DNA from: Actinomycetota bacterium
Lineage (GTDB): Bacteria; Actinomycetota; Acidimicrobiia; Actinomarinales; Actinomarinaceae
Assembly (NCBI GenBank): GCA_027729925.1
Contig: JAQCEB010000006.1
Coordinates: 1-37,389, forward strand
Direction of reading: 5' to 3'
DNA length: 37,389 nt
Within the stretch, counting starts at the first letter, position 1, and the number at the start of each line of letters is the position of its first letter. The position numbers and the translations under genes are program-made. Shown in pieces: positions 8,485 through 16,863 of the stretch. The notes below the pieces were generated by a model. It made no database searches, was not told the origin of the DNA, and saw only the letters and a program-made list of their open reading frames with translations.

Positions 8485-9719
8485 GTTTTTGTTATAACTA
8501 GTACAGCGTTGTGTCCACCAAAACCAAATGAGTTTGACATAACGATTTCAGTATTCAATTCTATTGAAGAATTAGGAGTGTAGTTAAGATCACATTGATC
8601 ATCAAAATTATTTAAATTTATTGTTGGGGCTATTTTATTATCCCTTATTGAAAGTATTGAGACCATAGCCTCAAATGCTCCAGCCCCACCAAGTAAATGT
8701 CCAGTCATAGATTTTGTTGAAGATAATGTTAAATTCTTAGAATATTCTCCAAATAATGACTTAATTGCTTTAGTTTCATTTAAATCATTAGCCGGAGTTG
8801 ATGTACCGTGTGTATTTATATAATCAACTTGTTGTATACTAATTTCAGCATCTAGTAGCGCTTTTTCCATAGCCCTAACAGCTCCAATCCCACCTTCAGC
8901 AGGTGCGGTAATATGATAAGCATCAGTAGTAGATCCATAACCTGATACATAACCATATATTTTTGCATTTCTTTTTATGGCATGCTGTTCTTCTTCTAAA
9001 ACCAAAACTGTTGAACCTTCAGCCATTACAAATCCATCTCTTTCTTTATCAAAAGGCTTACACGCTAATTTAGGGTTTTCATTTTGTGTTGATAGTGCTC
9101 TAATTTGGGCAAAAGCTCCAATAGTCATTGGTGTAGTTCCTGATTCCACCCCTCCTGCTATTACAGTATCAACAACTCCTCTTTCTATTAAATTTTTTGC
9201 TTCTCCAATTGCATTAGCAGATGCTGCACAAGCTGTTGTAATTGTTAGTGAAGGTCCTTCTACTCCAAACCTAATTGCAACTTGTCCAATACTTGAATTT
9301 GGCATCAATTGAGTTATTGCAAGAGGATTAATTCTAGATGGTCCTCTGGAGTCGTATGTTCTAACGGCTTCTTCTGTAGCACCTATTCCTCCAATACCGG
9401 TGCCAAAGACAATTCCCACATTCGACCCTAATCTTTCTTCTAAATTAATTCCCGAATCAATCAATGCTTGTTCAGTTGCAAAGATTGATAAATGTGATGA
9501 TCGATCCATTTTTCTGGCATGTTGTTTACCTAAATAATCATTTCCATCAAAATTTTTAACTTCACCAGCAAAAGTGACTGGTAAATTAGATGTGTCGAAT
9601 GTAGTAATATAATCTATTCCTGATTCACCTTTTAATAATCGGTTCCAAGTATCAGATACCGAATTACCCAGCGGATTTATAGTCCCAAGACCAGTAACAA
9701 CAACTCGTCTTTTAGTCAT
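8481..9719 (-). CDS. fabF: 3-oxoacyl-[acyl-carrier-protein] synthase II
   Basis: The condensing enzyme that elongates acyl-ACP with malonyl-ACP. The 412 aa match KAS II length. The catalytic triad and the conserved lysine are visible: Cys164 in T-T-A-C-A-A-S-A-N, His304 in N-T-H-G-T-S-T-P-A-N-D, Lys336 in S-T-K-S-M-T-G-H and His341 in G-H-L-L-G-G-A-G. The glycine-rich C-terminal segment (S-N-S-F-G-F-G-G-H-N) is intact. It is the last gene of the nine-gene minus-strand operon, 7 bp downstream of acpP, the usual acpP-fabF order. Convergent with fabI. Confidence 0.96.
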   Translation of the reverse strand: MTKRRVVVTGLGTINPLGNSVSDTWNRLLKGESGIDYITTFDTSNLPVTFAGEVKNFDGNDYLGKQHARKMDRSSHLSIFATEQALIDSGINLEERLGSNVGIVFGTGIGGIGATEEAVRTYDSRGPSRINPLAITQLMPNSSIGQVAIRFGVEGPSLTITTACAASANAIGEAKNLIERGVVDTVIAGGVESGTTPMTIGAFAQIRALSTQNENPKLACKPFDKERDGFVMAEGSTVLVLEEEQHAIKRNAKIYGYVSGYGSTTDAYHITAPAEGGIGAVRAMEKALLDAEISIQQVDYINTHGTSTPANDLNETKAIKSLFGEYSKNLTLSSTKSMTGHLLGGAGAFEAMVSILSIRDNKIAPTINLNNFDDQCDLNYTPNSSIELNTEIVMSNSFGFGGHNAVLVITKT

Positions 9720-9726
9720 TTTTGAT

Positions 9727-9966
9727 TTATATTTTAGAGTGAAGTAAGTTAACTGCTTCCCCTACAGTCTTAACATCTGCTAATTCGTCATCGTCAATTT
9801 CGATTCCAAACTCATCTTCAAAAGCCATAACTACTTCAACAATTCCTAAAGAGTCAATTTCTAAATCTTCTTCAAGTTTTGCTTCCATTGAAATTTTAGA
9901 CTCATCAATACCTAACTCGTCAACAAATAAACTTTTAACCTTTTCAAAAACATCATTTACTTCCAT
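9727..9966 (-). CDS. acpP: Acyl carrier protein
   Basis: A 79-aa acidic protein with the D-S-L phosphopantetheine site at Ser39 (E-I-D-S-L-G-I-V-E). It carries the growing acyl chain as a thioester. The apo form is expected to be modified by AcpS, encoded upstream in the same operon. A strong AAGGAG Shine-Dalgarno lies 4 nt before the ATG, one of the best in the window and in keeping with a highly expressed protein. It sits between fabG and fabF, the common order. Confidence 0.96.
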   Translation of the reverse strand: MEVNDVFEKVKSLFVDELGIDESKISMEAKLEEDLEIDSLGIVEVVMAFEDEFGIEIDDDELADVKTVGEAVNLLHSKI

Positions 9967-9970
9967 AATT

Positions 9971-9976
9971 CTCCTT
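9971..9976 (-). promoter_or_regulatory. Strong Shine-Dalgarno of acpP (AAGGAG)
   Basis: Plus-strand CTCCTT reads AAGGAG on the minus strand, 4 nt before the acpP ATG, in the 12-nt gap after fabG. It should raise ACP translation above that of the overlapping operon genes. Confidence 0.8.
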
Positions 9977-9978
9977 AA

Positions 9979-10707
9979 TTACGTTGTCATCCCGCCATCG
10001 ACAGCAATGACTTGTCCTGTTATATATTCTGACTCTTCTTTGCTTAAAAAAGCTACTACATTTGCAACATCTTCTGGTTTACCAATGCGTTTTATTGAAA
10101 GTTGGTCTATAATATTTTCTCTACTTTCATCATTTATAGAAGAAGTCATGTCTGTATCTATATAACCTGGAGCAACAACATTTGATGTAATATTCCTTGA
10201 ACCCATTTCTTTGCTTATTGATTTTGCAAATCCAATTACACCAGCCTTTGAAGCAGCATAATTTGACTGCCCCTTATTACCTGAAATACCAACTACTGAA
10301 GAAATGAAAATTATCCTTCCCCATTTATTTTTAATCATATTTTTTAGAGCTCTTTGTGATGTATAAAAGTTTCCAGTTAAATTAGTTTGGATAATTTCTT
10401 GCCATTCATCTTCCTTCATTCTCGGAAAAATGTTATCTTTAGTTACCCCAGCATTGTTAATAAGAATGTCTATATTATCTCCATTGCTTTCAATTTTTTC
10501 AAATGCTGTTAATACTGAATTATTGTTTGCTACATTAATCTCAACTATTTCAGCAATCCCTCCAGAATCAATAATTTTTTTAGCAACCAGTTCGGCTTTT
10601 TCTTTTGAAGAGTTATACCCAATATAAACTTTACAATCTTTGCCGAGTTCTAATGAAATAGCTTTACCAATCCCTTTTGAACCCCCAGTAACTAAGGCAG
10701 TTTTCAT
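9979..10707 (-). CDS. fabG: 3-oxoacyl-[acyl-carrier-protein] reductase
   Basis: An NADPH-dependent SDR of 242 aa that reduces 3-ketoacyl-ACP to 3-hydroxyacyl-ACP. The cofactor motif is T-G-G-S-K-G-I-G (residues 7-14), followed by N-N-A-G at 84-87. The catalytic residues are Ser137, Tyr150 and Lys154, the last two in N-Y-A-A-S-K-A-G. The C-terminal G-Q-V-I-A-V-D-G-G-M-T-T is typical of FabG. The start ATG overlaps the fabH stop by 4 bp (ATGA), indicating translational coupling. No dehydratase gene (fabZ, or hadAB as in mycobacteria) is seen in this operon, so that step must be encoded elsewhere. Confidence 0.95.
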   Translation of the reverse strand: MKTALVTGGSKGIGKAISLELGKDCKVYIGYNSSKEKAELVAKKIIDSGGIAEIVEINVANNNSVLTAFEKIESNGDNIDILINNAGVTKDNIFPRMKEDEWQEIIQTNLTGNFYTSQRALKNMIKNKWGRIIFISSVVGISGNKGQSNYAASKAGVIGFAKSISKEMGSRNITSNVVAPGYIDTDMTSSINDESRENIIDQLSIKRIGKPEDVANVVAFLSKEESEYITGQVIAVDGGMTT

Positions 10708-11798
10708 ATTTGTTCTAGCTTTTCAGGAATTTGATATTTTATTGCCTTCATTATCGTGTCAATTGCAGTTCCATTAAAATCAGAAAGTTTGGCATTTGAA
10801 GTATTTTTTGGTTTTAAGTCTTGTTTTAATTTCAAAGCGCAAGCGCCCCAGGATAAACCAGCACCAACTGCAGTAAAAATTGCTGTTTCGCCACCTTTAA
10901 TTTCTCCTTCTTCTATAGCATCTACTAACGCTAATGGAATAGAAGCAGCCGAGGTATTACCATATCTATGAACTTTTTTTATCATTTTACTATTAGGAAA
11001 ACCAAGTGCTTTTTCAAGCCCTTCAATAATTCTTAAGTTTGCTTGATGTGGAATTACAATATCAATATCTTCTTCCTTAAGTCCAGATTTTTGTACAACT
11101 TCTTTTGATGCATTAGACATAGCTCTGACACCACTTTTAAAAATTTCTGGACCTTCGAATGTCCACCTTATTTTTGCTGCTTCATCAGGTTTAAACCTAT
11201 CCATGGCTGAGCCAAAGTTTGGTACTTCTAAAATTTCAAGTTTTTCTGAAGATAAACCATTAACAAATGAATAAATTTCACCTTCAGATTCATCAGTGCT
11301 TTCTTCTATAACTACAGCACCAGCTCCATCTCCGAAAAGAACAGCAGTGCCTCTATCAGACCAGTCAAGTAACCAAGTAATGTGTTCAGAACCAATTACT
11401 AGCGCCTTTTTGTATAAGCCACTTTCAATGAAAGCTTTACCTTGCTCCATTGCATAAACAAAACCAGCACATGCAGCATTGATGTCATATACTGAAGCGT
11501 TAATTGCTCCCATTTTTTTTTGGACATGAGCAGCAGCAGATGGTATCAAGCTATCAGGTGTACAAGTTGCAAGAATTATTACATCAATATCTTCAGGAGT
11601 TAAACCAGCACAAGCTACTGCATGTTGTCCAGCTACTGAAGCCATATCAGAATTATTCACGTGACAGTATCTTCTTTCTTCAATACCAGTTCTTTGTTTA
11701 ATCCATTCATCAGATGTATCAATAAATTTTGCAAGATCATCATTAGTCATTACGCTTTGAGGCGAACACTTACCCCATCCTGTTATTGTTGATTTCAA
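10704..11798 (-). CDS. fabH: 3-oxoacyl-[acyl-carrier-protein] synthase III
   Basis: Initiates fatty-acid synthesis by condensing a short acyl-CoA with malonyl-ACP. The triad is Cys110 (N-A-A-C-A-G-F), His251 (I-P-H-Q-A-N) and Asn281 (Y-G-N-T-S-A-A-S). The start is TTG at 11798 with AAGGAG (11805-11810) 6 nt upstream. At 364 aa it is longer than the usual 315-335. The core ends near residue 326, and about 38 extra residues follow, polar and then amphipathic. The extension is not an assembly seam: it ends in frame in a 4-bp overlap with fabG. Primer preference (acetyl versus branched) cannot be read from the sequence. Confidence 0.94.
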   Translation of the reverse strand: MKSTITGWGKCSPQSVMTNDDLAKFIDTSDEWIKQRTGIEERRYCHVNNSDMASVAGQHAVACAGLTPEDIDVIILATCTPDSLIPSAAAHVQKKMGAINASVYDINAACAGFVYAMEQGKAFIESGLYKKALVIGSEHITWLLDWSDRGTAVLFGDGAGAVVIEESTDESEGEIYSFVNGLSSEKLEILEVPNFGSAMDRFKPDEAAKIRWTFEGPEIFKSGVRAMSNASKEVVQKSGLKEEDIDIVIPHQANLRIIEGLEKALGFPNSKMIKKVHRYGNTSAASIPLALVDAIEEGEIKGGETAIFTAVGAGLSWGACALKLKQDLKPKNTSNAKLSDFNGTAIDTIMKAIKYQIPEKLEQI

Positions 11799-11804
11799 AG
11801 ATTA

Positions 11805-11810
11805 CTCCTT
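11805..11810 (-). promoter_or_regulatory. Shine-Dalgarno that supports the TTG start of fabH
   Basis: AAGGAG on the minus strand lies 6 nt upstream of the TTG at 11798, overlapping the end of fabD. It supports the rare start codon, which no nearby ATG could replace without losing the conserved N-terminus. Confidence 0.75.
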
Positions 11811-12720
11811 ATATCTTTTCTAAAGAGCTAATAGAATTTATTACTCCTAAACCCTTACTAGATATAGACTTTTTTACCATCCCGACGGTTACATTACCTG
11901 GACCAATATGATACCAATAGTCCGGCGATTCTATTTTCTCAATGTTTAAAATCTGGTCATAAAAGAGGACACTATTATCTATTTGATTTATCAATCTATT
12001 CTTGACTGTCTCAATAATCATGGGTTTAGCATCAATATTCATATAAACTGTAAAATCACCATTTTTGAATTCAATACTTTCTAAAACTTCTGATACTTTC
12101 TTTTTTGCTGAAGAAACAGTTGGTGAGTGAAATGCACCGGCTACCTCAAGGGGGATAATTCTTTTAGCTTGAATTGATTTCGGATCAGATTTAATGTAAT
12201 CCAAATCTTGGATCATTCCGCTTATAACAATTTGAGAAGAATCGTTATAGTTTGATATATTTATTTCTATTCCTTGAGTTGCTAAATCTTTAATCGATTT
12301 TATTGTATTATTTAAGTCAGCAGTCAATACAGCTGCCATAGTAGTGTTAGAATTTTCTACTGCTTCTTGCATTGCGTTACCCCTGACAGAAATAATTTTT
12401 AAGGCATCTTGGTAACTTAAAATATTTGCTAACGATAGAGCTGTATATTCACCTAAAGAATGCCCTATTCCGACTTTGGGTAGTCCTAATTTTTTAATAG
12501 CTTCAAGGCCATAACAATATGAAATAGCGAATATATAAGGTTGAGCTATGTTTGTTTTTTTTATTAATTCTTCATCTCCTTTTGAAATTATTTCTTCAAG
12601 AGACCAACCAAGAGTATTTTCAAATTTATCGATTAATAGATCCGGATATAGAGAAAGTAATTCTTTACCCATCCCAATTTGTTGAGAGCCTTGTCCTGGA
12701 AACATTGCAACCCACTTCAC
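11809..12720 (-). CDS. fabD: Malonyl-CoA:ACP transacylase
   Basis: Transfers malonyl from CoA to ACP, supplying the elongation substrate made by the carboxylase encoded upstream. 303 aa, family length. The N-terminal F-P-G-Q-G-S-Q motif (Gln11 in the oxyanion hole), the nucleophile Ser88 in G-H-S-L-G-E-Y and His198 in A-G-A-F-H-S-P are all present. The start is GTG at 12720; the ATG at codon 6 is possible but would remove the first beta strand. It lies 2 bp after acpS. Confidence 0.95.
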   Translation of the reverse strand: MKWVAMFPGQGSQQIGMGKELLSLYPDLLIDKFENTLGWSLEEIISKGDEELIKKTNIAQPYIFAISYCYGLEAIKKLGLPKVGIGHSLGEYTALSLANILSYQDALKIISVRGNAMQEAVENSNTTMAAVLTADLNNTIKSIKDLATQGIEINISNYNDSSQIVISGMIQDLDYIKSDPKSIQAKRIIPLEVAGAFHSPTVSSAKKKVSEVLESIEFKNGDFTVYMNIDAKPMIIETVKNRLINQIDNSVLFYDQILNIEKIESPDYWYHIGPGNVTVGMVKKSISSKGLGVINSISSLEKI

Positions 12721-12722
12721 AA

Positions 12723-13091
12723 CTAATTCTCAGAAATTGCAAAAGCTATTGCTTGATTTTCTTCATGCGACATTGAAACATGAACATTTTTAATTTTTAA
12801 TACTTCAGCTAAGGTTTTAGCTTCTCCTAACAAATTCACATTTGGTTTTCCACCACCAGTAATTTCAATATCCCTCCAATTAATTTGTCTCCAACCTTTA
12901 CCTAAAGATTTCATTACTGCTTCTTTTGCGGCAAATCTTGCACCTAATCTTTTTGCAGGATCAGCAAATCTATTAGCGTATAAAATTTCATTCTTTGTAA
13001 AACAACGTTTTTCAAACTTGGATTTAGATTTTGATAAAAGTTTTCTAACTCTTATCAAATCTACTTGATCTACTCCAACACCATAGATCAT
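12723..13091 (-). CDS. acpS: Holo-[acyl-carrier-protein] synthase
   Basis: Transfers 4'-phosphopantetheine from CoA to the ACP serine, activating the acpP product encoded in the same operon. 122 aa, usual for the trimeric AcpS type. The magnesium/CoA residues Asp8 (G-V-G-V-D) and Glu57 (R-F-A-A-K-E-A) are present. The ATG overlaps the stop of the upstream carboxylase gene by 1 bp (TAATG), so translation is coupled. Placement between biotin carboxylase and fabD puts the ACP-activating enzyme inside the operon that uses it. Confidence 0.94.
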   Translation of the reverse strand: MIYGVGVDQVDLIRVRKLLSKSKSKFEKRCFTKNEILYANRFADPAKRLGARFAAKEAVMKSLGKGWRQINWRDIEITGGGKPNVNLLGEAKTLAEVLKIKNVHVSMSHEENQAIAFAISEN

Positions 13092-14788
13092 TAGAATTTT
13101 GCTTCTATTTCAACTAATAATTCACCTTTTTTAACAGGCTGACCTTTTTCAATATTAAATTTTTTTATTACTCCATCAATGGGTGCTGTTATAACATTTT
13201 CCATTTTCATTGCTTCAAGTACAAAGAGTGAATCACCTTTTTTAACTTTTTTACCTTTTTTTGTCATAGTGTCCATAATTGTTCCTTGCATATCAGCGAA
13301 TATCATGCCTGGGTTTTTTATATTTCCTGTTAAATCTAAACCTATTTTTTTTGGTCTCTGAGGAGCTAAGGTAGGATTTGCTTTGTCGTCCAAAGAAATT
13401 TTAACTTTACTCGGTCTATCAGAGATTATTTCATCATCTTCCACATCATTAATTTTAAAATTTTCTTCAAGAAATTTTACATGAATGTTGCTTTCTATAA
13501 ATTCTTTTGTTTTTAGAACTTCTGAAAGAACATTTATAGTTGTAGGTACACCGCCAATAATATATTCATCCAAACACCTAATTCCTTTAAAACGTGCCTC
13601 TTCTCTTGAAGCTCCCCAAACAATGAGCTTTGCAATCAAGTTATCATAAAAATGTGTAATTTGTGTGCCAGTTCTCACCCAACCATCTACTCTTACTCCA
13701 TTTCCAGTAGGTTCACGGTACTCTGTTATTGTTCCAGGTGTTGGCAAAAATTTATTGGCTGGATCCTCAGCGTTTATTCTAAATTCAATACTGTGACCTC
13801 TTGGTTCAGGATTAAATTCTTCTAATGAATTACCAAGAGCAACCTTTATCTGTTCTTTTACTAAATCAATTCCGTATCTCATTTCAGTTACAGTATGTTC
13901 CACTTGTAAACGAGTATTCATTTCAAGAAAGTAAAAATTTTCGTCGTTATCTGCAAGGAATTCAATAGTTCCAGCATTTACATATTTTGCAACTCTAGCA
14001 ATTTTTAAAGAATATTCCTTAAGTTTTTCTCTTCCATAATCTGAAATCCAAACAGGAGGGCTTTCCTCAATCAATTTTTGATTTCTTCTTTGAAGTGAAC
14101 AATCCCGTTCTCCTAAATAGACTATGTTTCCATATTTGTCAGCCAAAATCTGCGTTTCTATGTGTCTAGCAGGCTTTATAAATTTCTCTACATAAATTTC
14201 ATCTGAACCAAAATATGCTTCACTTTCTCTTTTGACAATTTCAAAACTTTCTAAAAGCTCTTTTTCATCATAAACTATTCTTAGTCCCTTACCACCGCCA
14301 CCATGAGCTGCTTTTAAGGCAACTGGATAACCAAAGCTATTTGCATCTTTTGTTGCATCTTTTTTTGATCTTGATGGCTTGAGTTGACCTGGAACAGGAT
14401 GTAGTCCAACTTTAGAAATTAGTTTTCTAGATTCAATTTTGTCTCCCATTGATTTGATTGTTTCTGGGTTCGGACCAATCCATGTTATTCCTTTTTTTTC
14501 AACTGCTTTTGCAAAATCAGAGTTTTCAGCTAAAAATCCATATCCCGGATGAACTAAATCTGCTTTTGTATCTATTGCAGCTTGGATTAGTTTTTTAAGG
14601 TTTCTATAGCTGTCTGCTGGTAGCGAATTTCCCAAATAGTAAGATTCGTCAGCTCTTTTTACATGAAGAGCTTCTTCATCAGCATCAGAGTAAACTGCAA
14701 TTGTATGCAAATCCATCTCTTTAGCGGATCTAATAATTCGAAGAGCAATTTCTCCTCTATTAGCAATTAAGATTCTTTTTTGTTTCAT
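13091..14788 (-). CDS. accA: Acyl-CoA carboxylase alpha chain (biotin carboxylase fused to BCCP)
   Basis: The ATP-dependent biotin carboxylase and biotin carrier halves of an actinobacterial-type acetyl/propionyl-CoA carboxylase, 565 aa. Residues 1-450 are biotin carboxylase: N-R-G-E-I-A-L-R-I at the start, H-P-G-Y-G-F-L-A-E, the ATP-grasp loop A-A-H-G-G-G-G-K-G, E-R-D-C-S-L-Q-R-R and M-N-T-R-L-Q-V-E-H. The last 80 residues are the biotinyl domain, with Lys528 in E-A-M-K-M-E-N as the biotin site. The linker is short for the family. It lies directly downstream of bioY with a TAATG overlap and forms the holoenzyme with the beta chain two genes upstream. Whether acetyl-CoA or propionyl-CoA is preferred cannot be read here; the fab context favours malonyl-CoA production. 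Confidence 0.93.
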   Translation of the reverse strand: MKQKRILIANRGEIALRIIRSAKEMDLHTIAVYSDADEEALHVKRADESYYLGNSLPADSYRNLKKLIQAAIDTKADLVHPGYGFLAENSDFAKAVEKKGITWIGPNPETIKSMGDKIESRKLISKVGLHPVPGQLKPSRSKKDATKDANSFGYPVALKAAHGGGGKGLRIVYDEKELLESFEIVKRESEAYFGSDEIYVEKFIKPARHIETQILADKYGNIVYLGERDCSLQRRNQKLIEESPPVWISDYGREKLKEYSLKIARVAKYVNAGTIEFLADNDENFYFLEMNTRLQVEHTVTEMRYGIDLVKEQIKVALGNSLEEFNPEPRGHSIEFRINAEDPANKFLPTPGTITEYREPTGNGVRVDGWVRTGTQITHFYDNLIAKLIVWGASREEARFKGIRCLDEYIIGGVPTTINVLSEVLKTKEFIESNIHVKFLEENFKINDVEDDEIISDRPSKVKISLDDKANPTLAPQRPKKIGLDLTGNIKNPGMIFADMQGTIMDTMTKKGKKVKKGDSLFVLEAMKMENVITAPIDGVIKKFNIEKGQPVKKGELLVEIEAKF

Positions 14789-15330
14789 TATCCTTTAAGC
14801 TTTAAAGCAATTGAACCAGCTAATGTAGCTTTTAAAATATCTCCAATAACGAACGGTATAACACCAACTTGTAATGCATTTATAAAAGACAAATTTAAGA
14901 CCAACATTAGGCCAATTGTTCCTGTTAAATAAATAGTTAATGTTCCGAAAAAAATTCCATAAAATGGTTTACTTGAAAACTGACCAATAATATAAGTAGC
15001 AATAAAAAAACCTATAATATAGCCAATCGTTGGACTTTTTAAAATAGCAAGACCTGCTAAATTTCCTGAAAAAAATGGAAGCCCAGACATTCCTAAAAAT
15101 AAATACATTAACATACTTACGGATCCGAAAGTACTTCCAAGTATTAAACCTGCTAATAGGACTGTAAAAGTTTGACCTGTTATAGGAACGGGAGAGATTG
15201 GAATTACAATTCTCAATTGGGCAGTTAAAGCAGTTAAAATTGCAAAACCTAGAGATAGAAACAATTTCATTGGCAAAGTATTTTGCTCAACCCACTTTAT
15301 TGCAATGTTCTTAGAGGGGAATGTTTCCAT
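14788..15330 (-). CDS. bioY: BioY biotin transporter (ECF substrate-binding component)
   Basis: A membrane protein of 180 aa with about six hydrophobic segments. The family core P-V-P-I-T-G-Q-T-F-T-V-L-L-A-G and the L-G-x-x-G-L-P-x-F block are present. BioY captures biotin and works alone or with an ECF energising module; no ECF ATPase or EcfT gene is in this window. The start overlaps the carboxyltransferase gene by 20 bp and has a strong AGGAG (15337-15341) inside that gene. The stop overlaps the biotin carboxylase start. Import of biotin is therefore co-transcribed with the enzyme that needs it, which suggests reliance on external biotin (inference). Confidence 0.92.
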   Translation of the reverse strand: METFPSKNIAIKWVEQNTLPMKLFLSLGFAILTALTAQLRIVIPISPVPITGQTFTVLLAGLILGSTFGSVSMLMYLFLGMSGLPFFSGNLAGLAILKSPTIGYIIGFFIATYIIGQFSSKPFYGIFFGTLTIYLTGTIGLMLVLNLSFINALQVGVIPFVIGDILKATLAGSIALKLKG

Positions 15331-16798
15331 GCTTATCTCCTAATTCGACTTTATTTACTAATTCATTAAATGAATCAATTATGATTTTCCTTGTTTCACT
15401 TGGTTTTATTATGTTATCGATTAAACCTAAATTTGCTGCAATTTTTGGATTACTAAATTTTTCATTGTATTCAGCAACTAATTTTGCTTTTAGCTGATCT
15501 TTTTTTTCTGATTTTGCTAAATCTTTTCTATTTATTATATCTACAGCTCCTTCAGCACCCATTACTGCAATTTCACCGCTTGGCCAAGCATATAATTTAT
15601 CTGCACCTAGACCAATAGAGTCCATAACTATATAAGCTCCACCATATGCTTTTCTAATAACGACACAGACTCTTGGAACTGTTGCTTCTGAGTATGCATA
15701 AAGTAATTTTGCGCCACTTCTGATAATACCTCCATGTTCTTGTTCTACTCCAGGTAAAAAACCTGGAACATCAACCAAAGTCAGTAAAGGTATATTAAAT
15801 GCGTCACAAAATCTTACAAACCTTGCTGCTTTTTCTGAAGCATTGATATCTAATACACCAGCTAACTCCAATGGTTGGTTTGCAACAATACCAACTGTGT
15901 TACCATTTAATCGAGCGAACGTGGTTATTATATTTGTTGCATAATTTCCCTGAATAGGATAGTGCTCACCATCATCAACAATATCAATGATAATTTTTTC
16001 CATATCGTATGGTAAATTTCTATTATTCGGAATAAAGCTATCTAGTGATTCAACCAATCTTTTACTATCATCTTCAGTTATAAAAACTGGTGGTTTTTGA
16101 AAGGACGACTGAGGAAGAAAGCTTAATAAGTACCTTACTTCTTCAAATACCTGCTCTTCAGTTTCACAAACTTGATGAGTTACACCAGATTTTGTACCAT
16201 GTGCTTCAACTCCGCCTAATTCTTCAAAAGAAACATCCTCACCTGTTACAGTTTTTACAACAGCTGGACCAGTTACATATAATTGTCCTATATTCTGAAC
16301 TTGAAAAATAAAGTCCGTTAGTGCTGGGCTATACACTGCGCCACCTGCAGAAGGTCCGACTATAACTGATATTTGGGGTATTTTTCCTGAAGACTGAACA
16401 TTTTTCTTAAAAATTTGAGCATAACCATATAACGAAGATATTCCCTCTTGAATTCTTGCCCCACCAGAGTCTTTAATACCAATTATGGGTGCACGAGCTT
16501 CAAGAGCTTTATCCATAATTTTTAATATTTTTTTTGCCACGACTTCACCTAAGCTTCCACCCATTACAGAAAAATCTTCGGAATAAACATATACTGGTCG
16601 TCCATGAACAGTACCTGAACCAGTTATCACAGCTTCACCATCAGGATTTTCAATTGAGGTGACGTTTTGATCAATTTCGTTAAACGAGTCTTCGTCTAGA
16701 AGTAAATTAATTCTTTCGTAAGCAGTTAGTTTTCCTTTAGGGTGTTGAACTTTTGCAGCGCGTTTATTGCGTCGTTCAACTACATTTTCGTCTGACAT
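15311..16798 (-). CDS. accB: Acyl-CoA carboxylase beta chain (carboxyltransferase)
   Basis: Transfers the carboxyl group from carboxybiotin to acetyl-CoA or propionyl-CoA, 495 aa from the ATG at 16798. A TTG two codons upstream (16804) is an alternative, but the AAGAAAG purine run fits the ATG better. Crotonase-fold landmarks are S-G-G-A-R-I-Q-E-G in the N-half (acyl-CoA site) and G-A-K-L-L-Y-A-Y-S-E-A-T-V-P plus R-K-A-Y-G-G-A-Y-I-V-M in the C-half (carboxybiotin site). It is the first gene of the fatty-acid operon and is divergent from birA with 65 bp between. It resembles PccB/AccB-type single-chain carboxyltransferases rather than the split AccA/AccD pair. Confidence 0.93.
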   Translation of the reverse strand: MSDENVVERRNKRAAKVQHPKGKLTAYERINLLLDEDSFNEIDQNVTSIENPDGEAVITGSGTVHGRPVYVYSEDFSVMGGSLGEVVAKKILKIMDKALEARAPIIGIKDSGGARIQEGISSLYGYAQIFKKNVQSSGKIPQISVIVGPSAGGAVYSPALTDFIFQVQNIGQLYVTGPAVVKTVTGEDVSFEELGGVEAHGTKSGVTHQVCETEEQVFEEVRYLLSFLPQSSFQKPPVFITEDDSKRLVESLDSFIPNNRNLPYDMEKIIIDIVDDGEHYPIQGNYATNIITTFARLNGNTVGIVANQPLELAGVLDINASEKAARFVRFCDAFNIPLLTLVDVPGFLPGVEQEHGGIIRSGAKLLYAYSEATVPRVCVVIRKAYGGAYIVMDSIGLGADKLYAWPSGEIAVMGAEGAVDIINRKDLAKSEKKDQLKAKLVAEYNEKFSNPKIAANLGLIDNIIKPSETRKIIIDSFNELVNKVELGDKHGNIPL

Positions 16799-16863
16799 GC
16801 TCAACTTTCTTGTATATTGTTATTGTATGTATTTGACCCATATTTATATAAAGAGGTAACACT
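16799..16863. promoter_or_regulatory. Divergent control region between carboxylase operon and birA
   Basis: This 65-bp AT-rich gap must hold promoters for the nine-gene fab operon (minus) and birA (plus). On the minus strand TACAAT at about 16824-16829 is a candidate -10. On the plus strand AGAGG (16852-16856) is the birA Shine-Dalgarno, 7 nt before its TTG. I see no convincing operator, and BirA here lacks a DNA-binding domain, so BirA-type repression is not expected. Confidence 0.4.

Noticed and set aside
16799..16863. BirA-type biotin operator between the carboxylase operon and birA
   Set aside because: No long dyad is visible, and this BirA has no helix-turn-helix domain.
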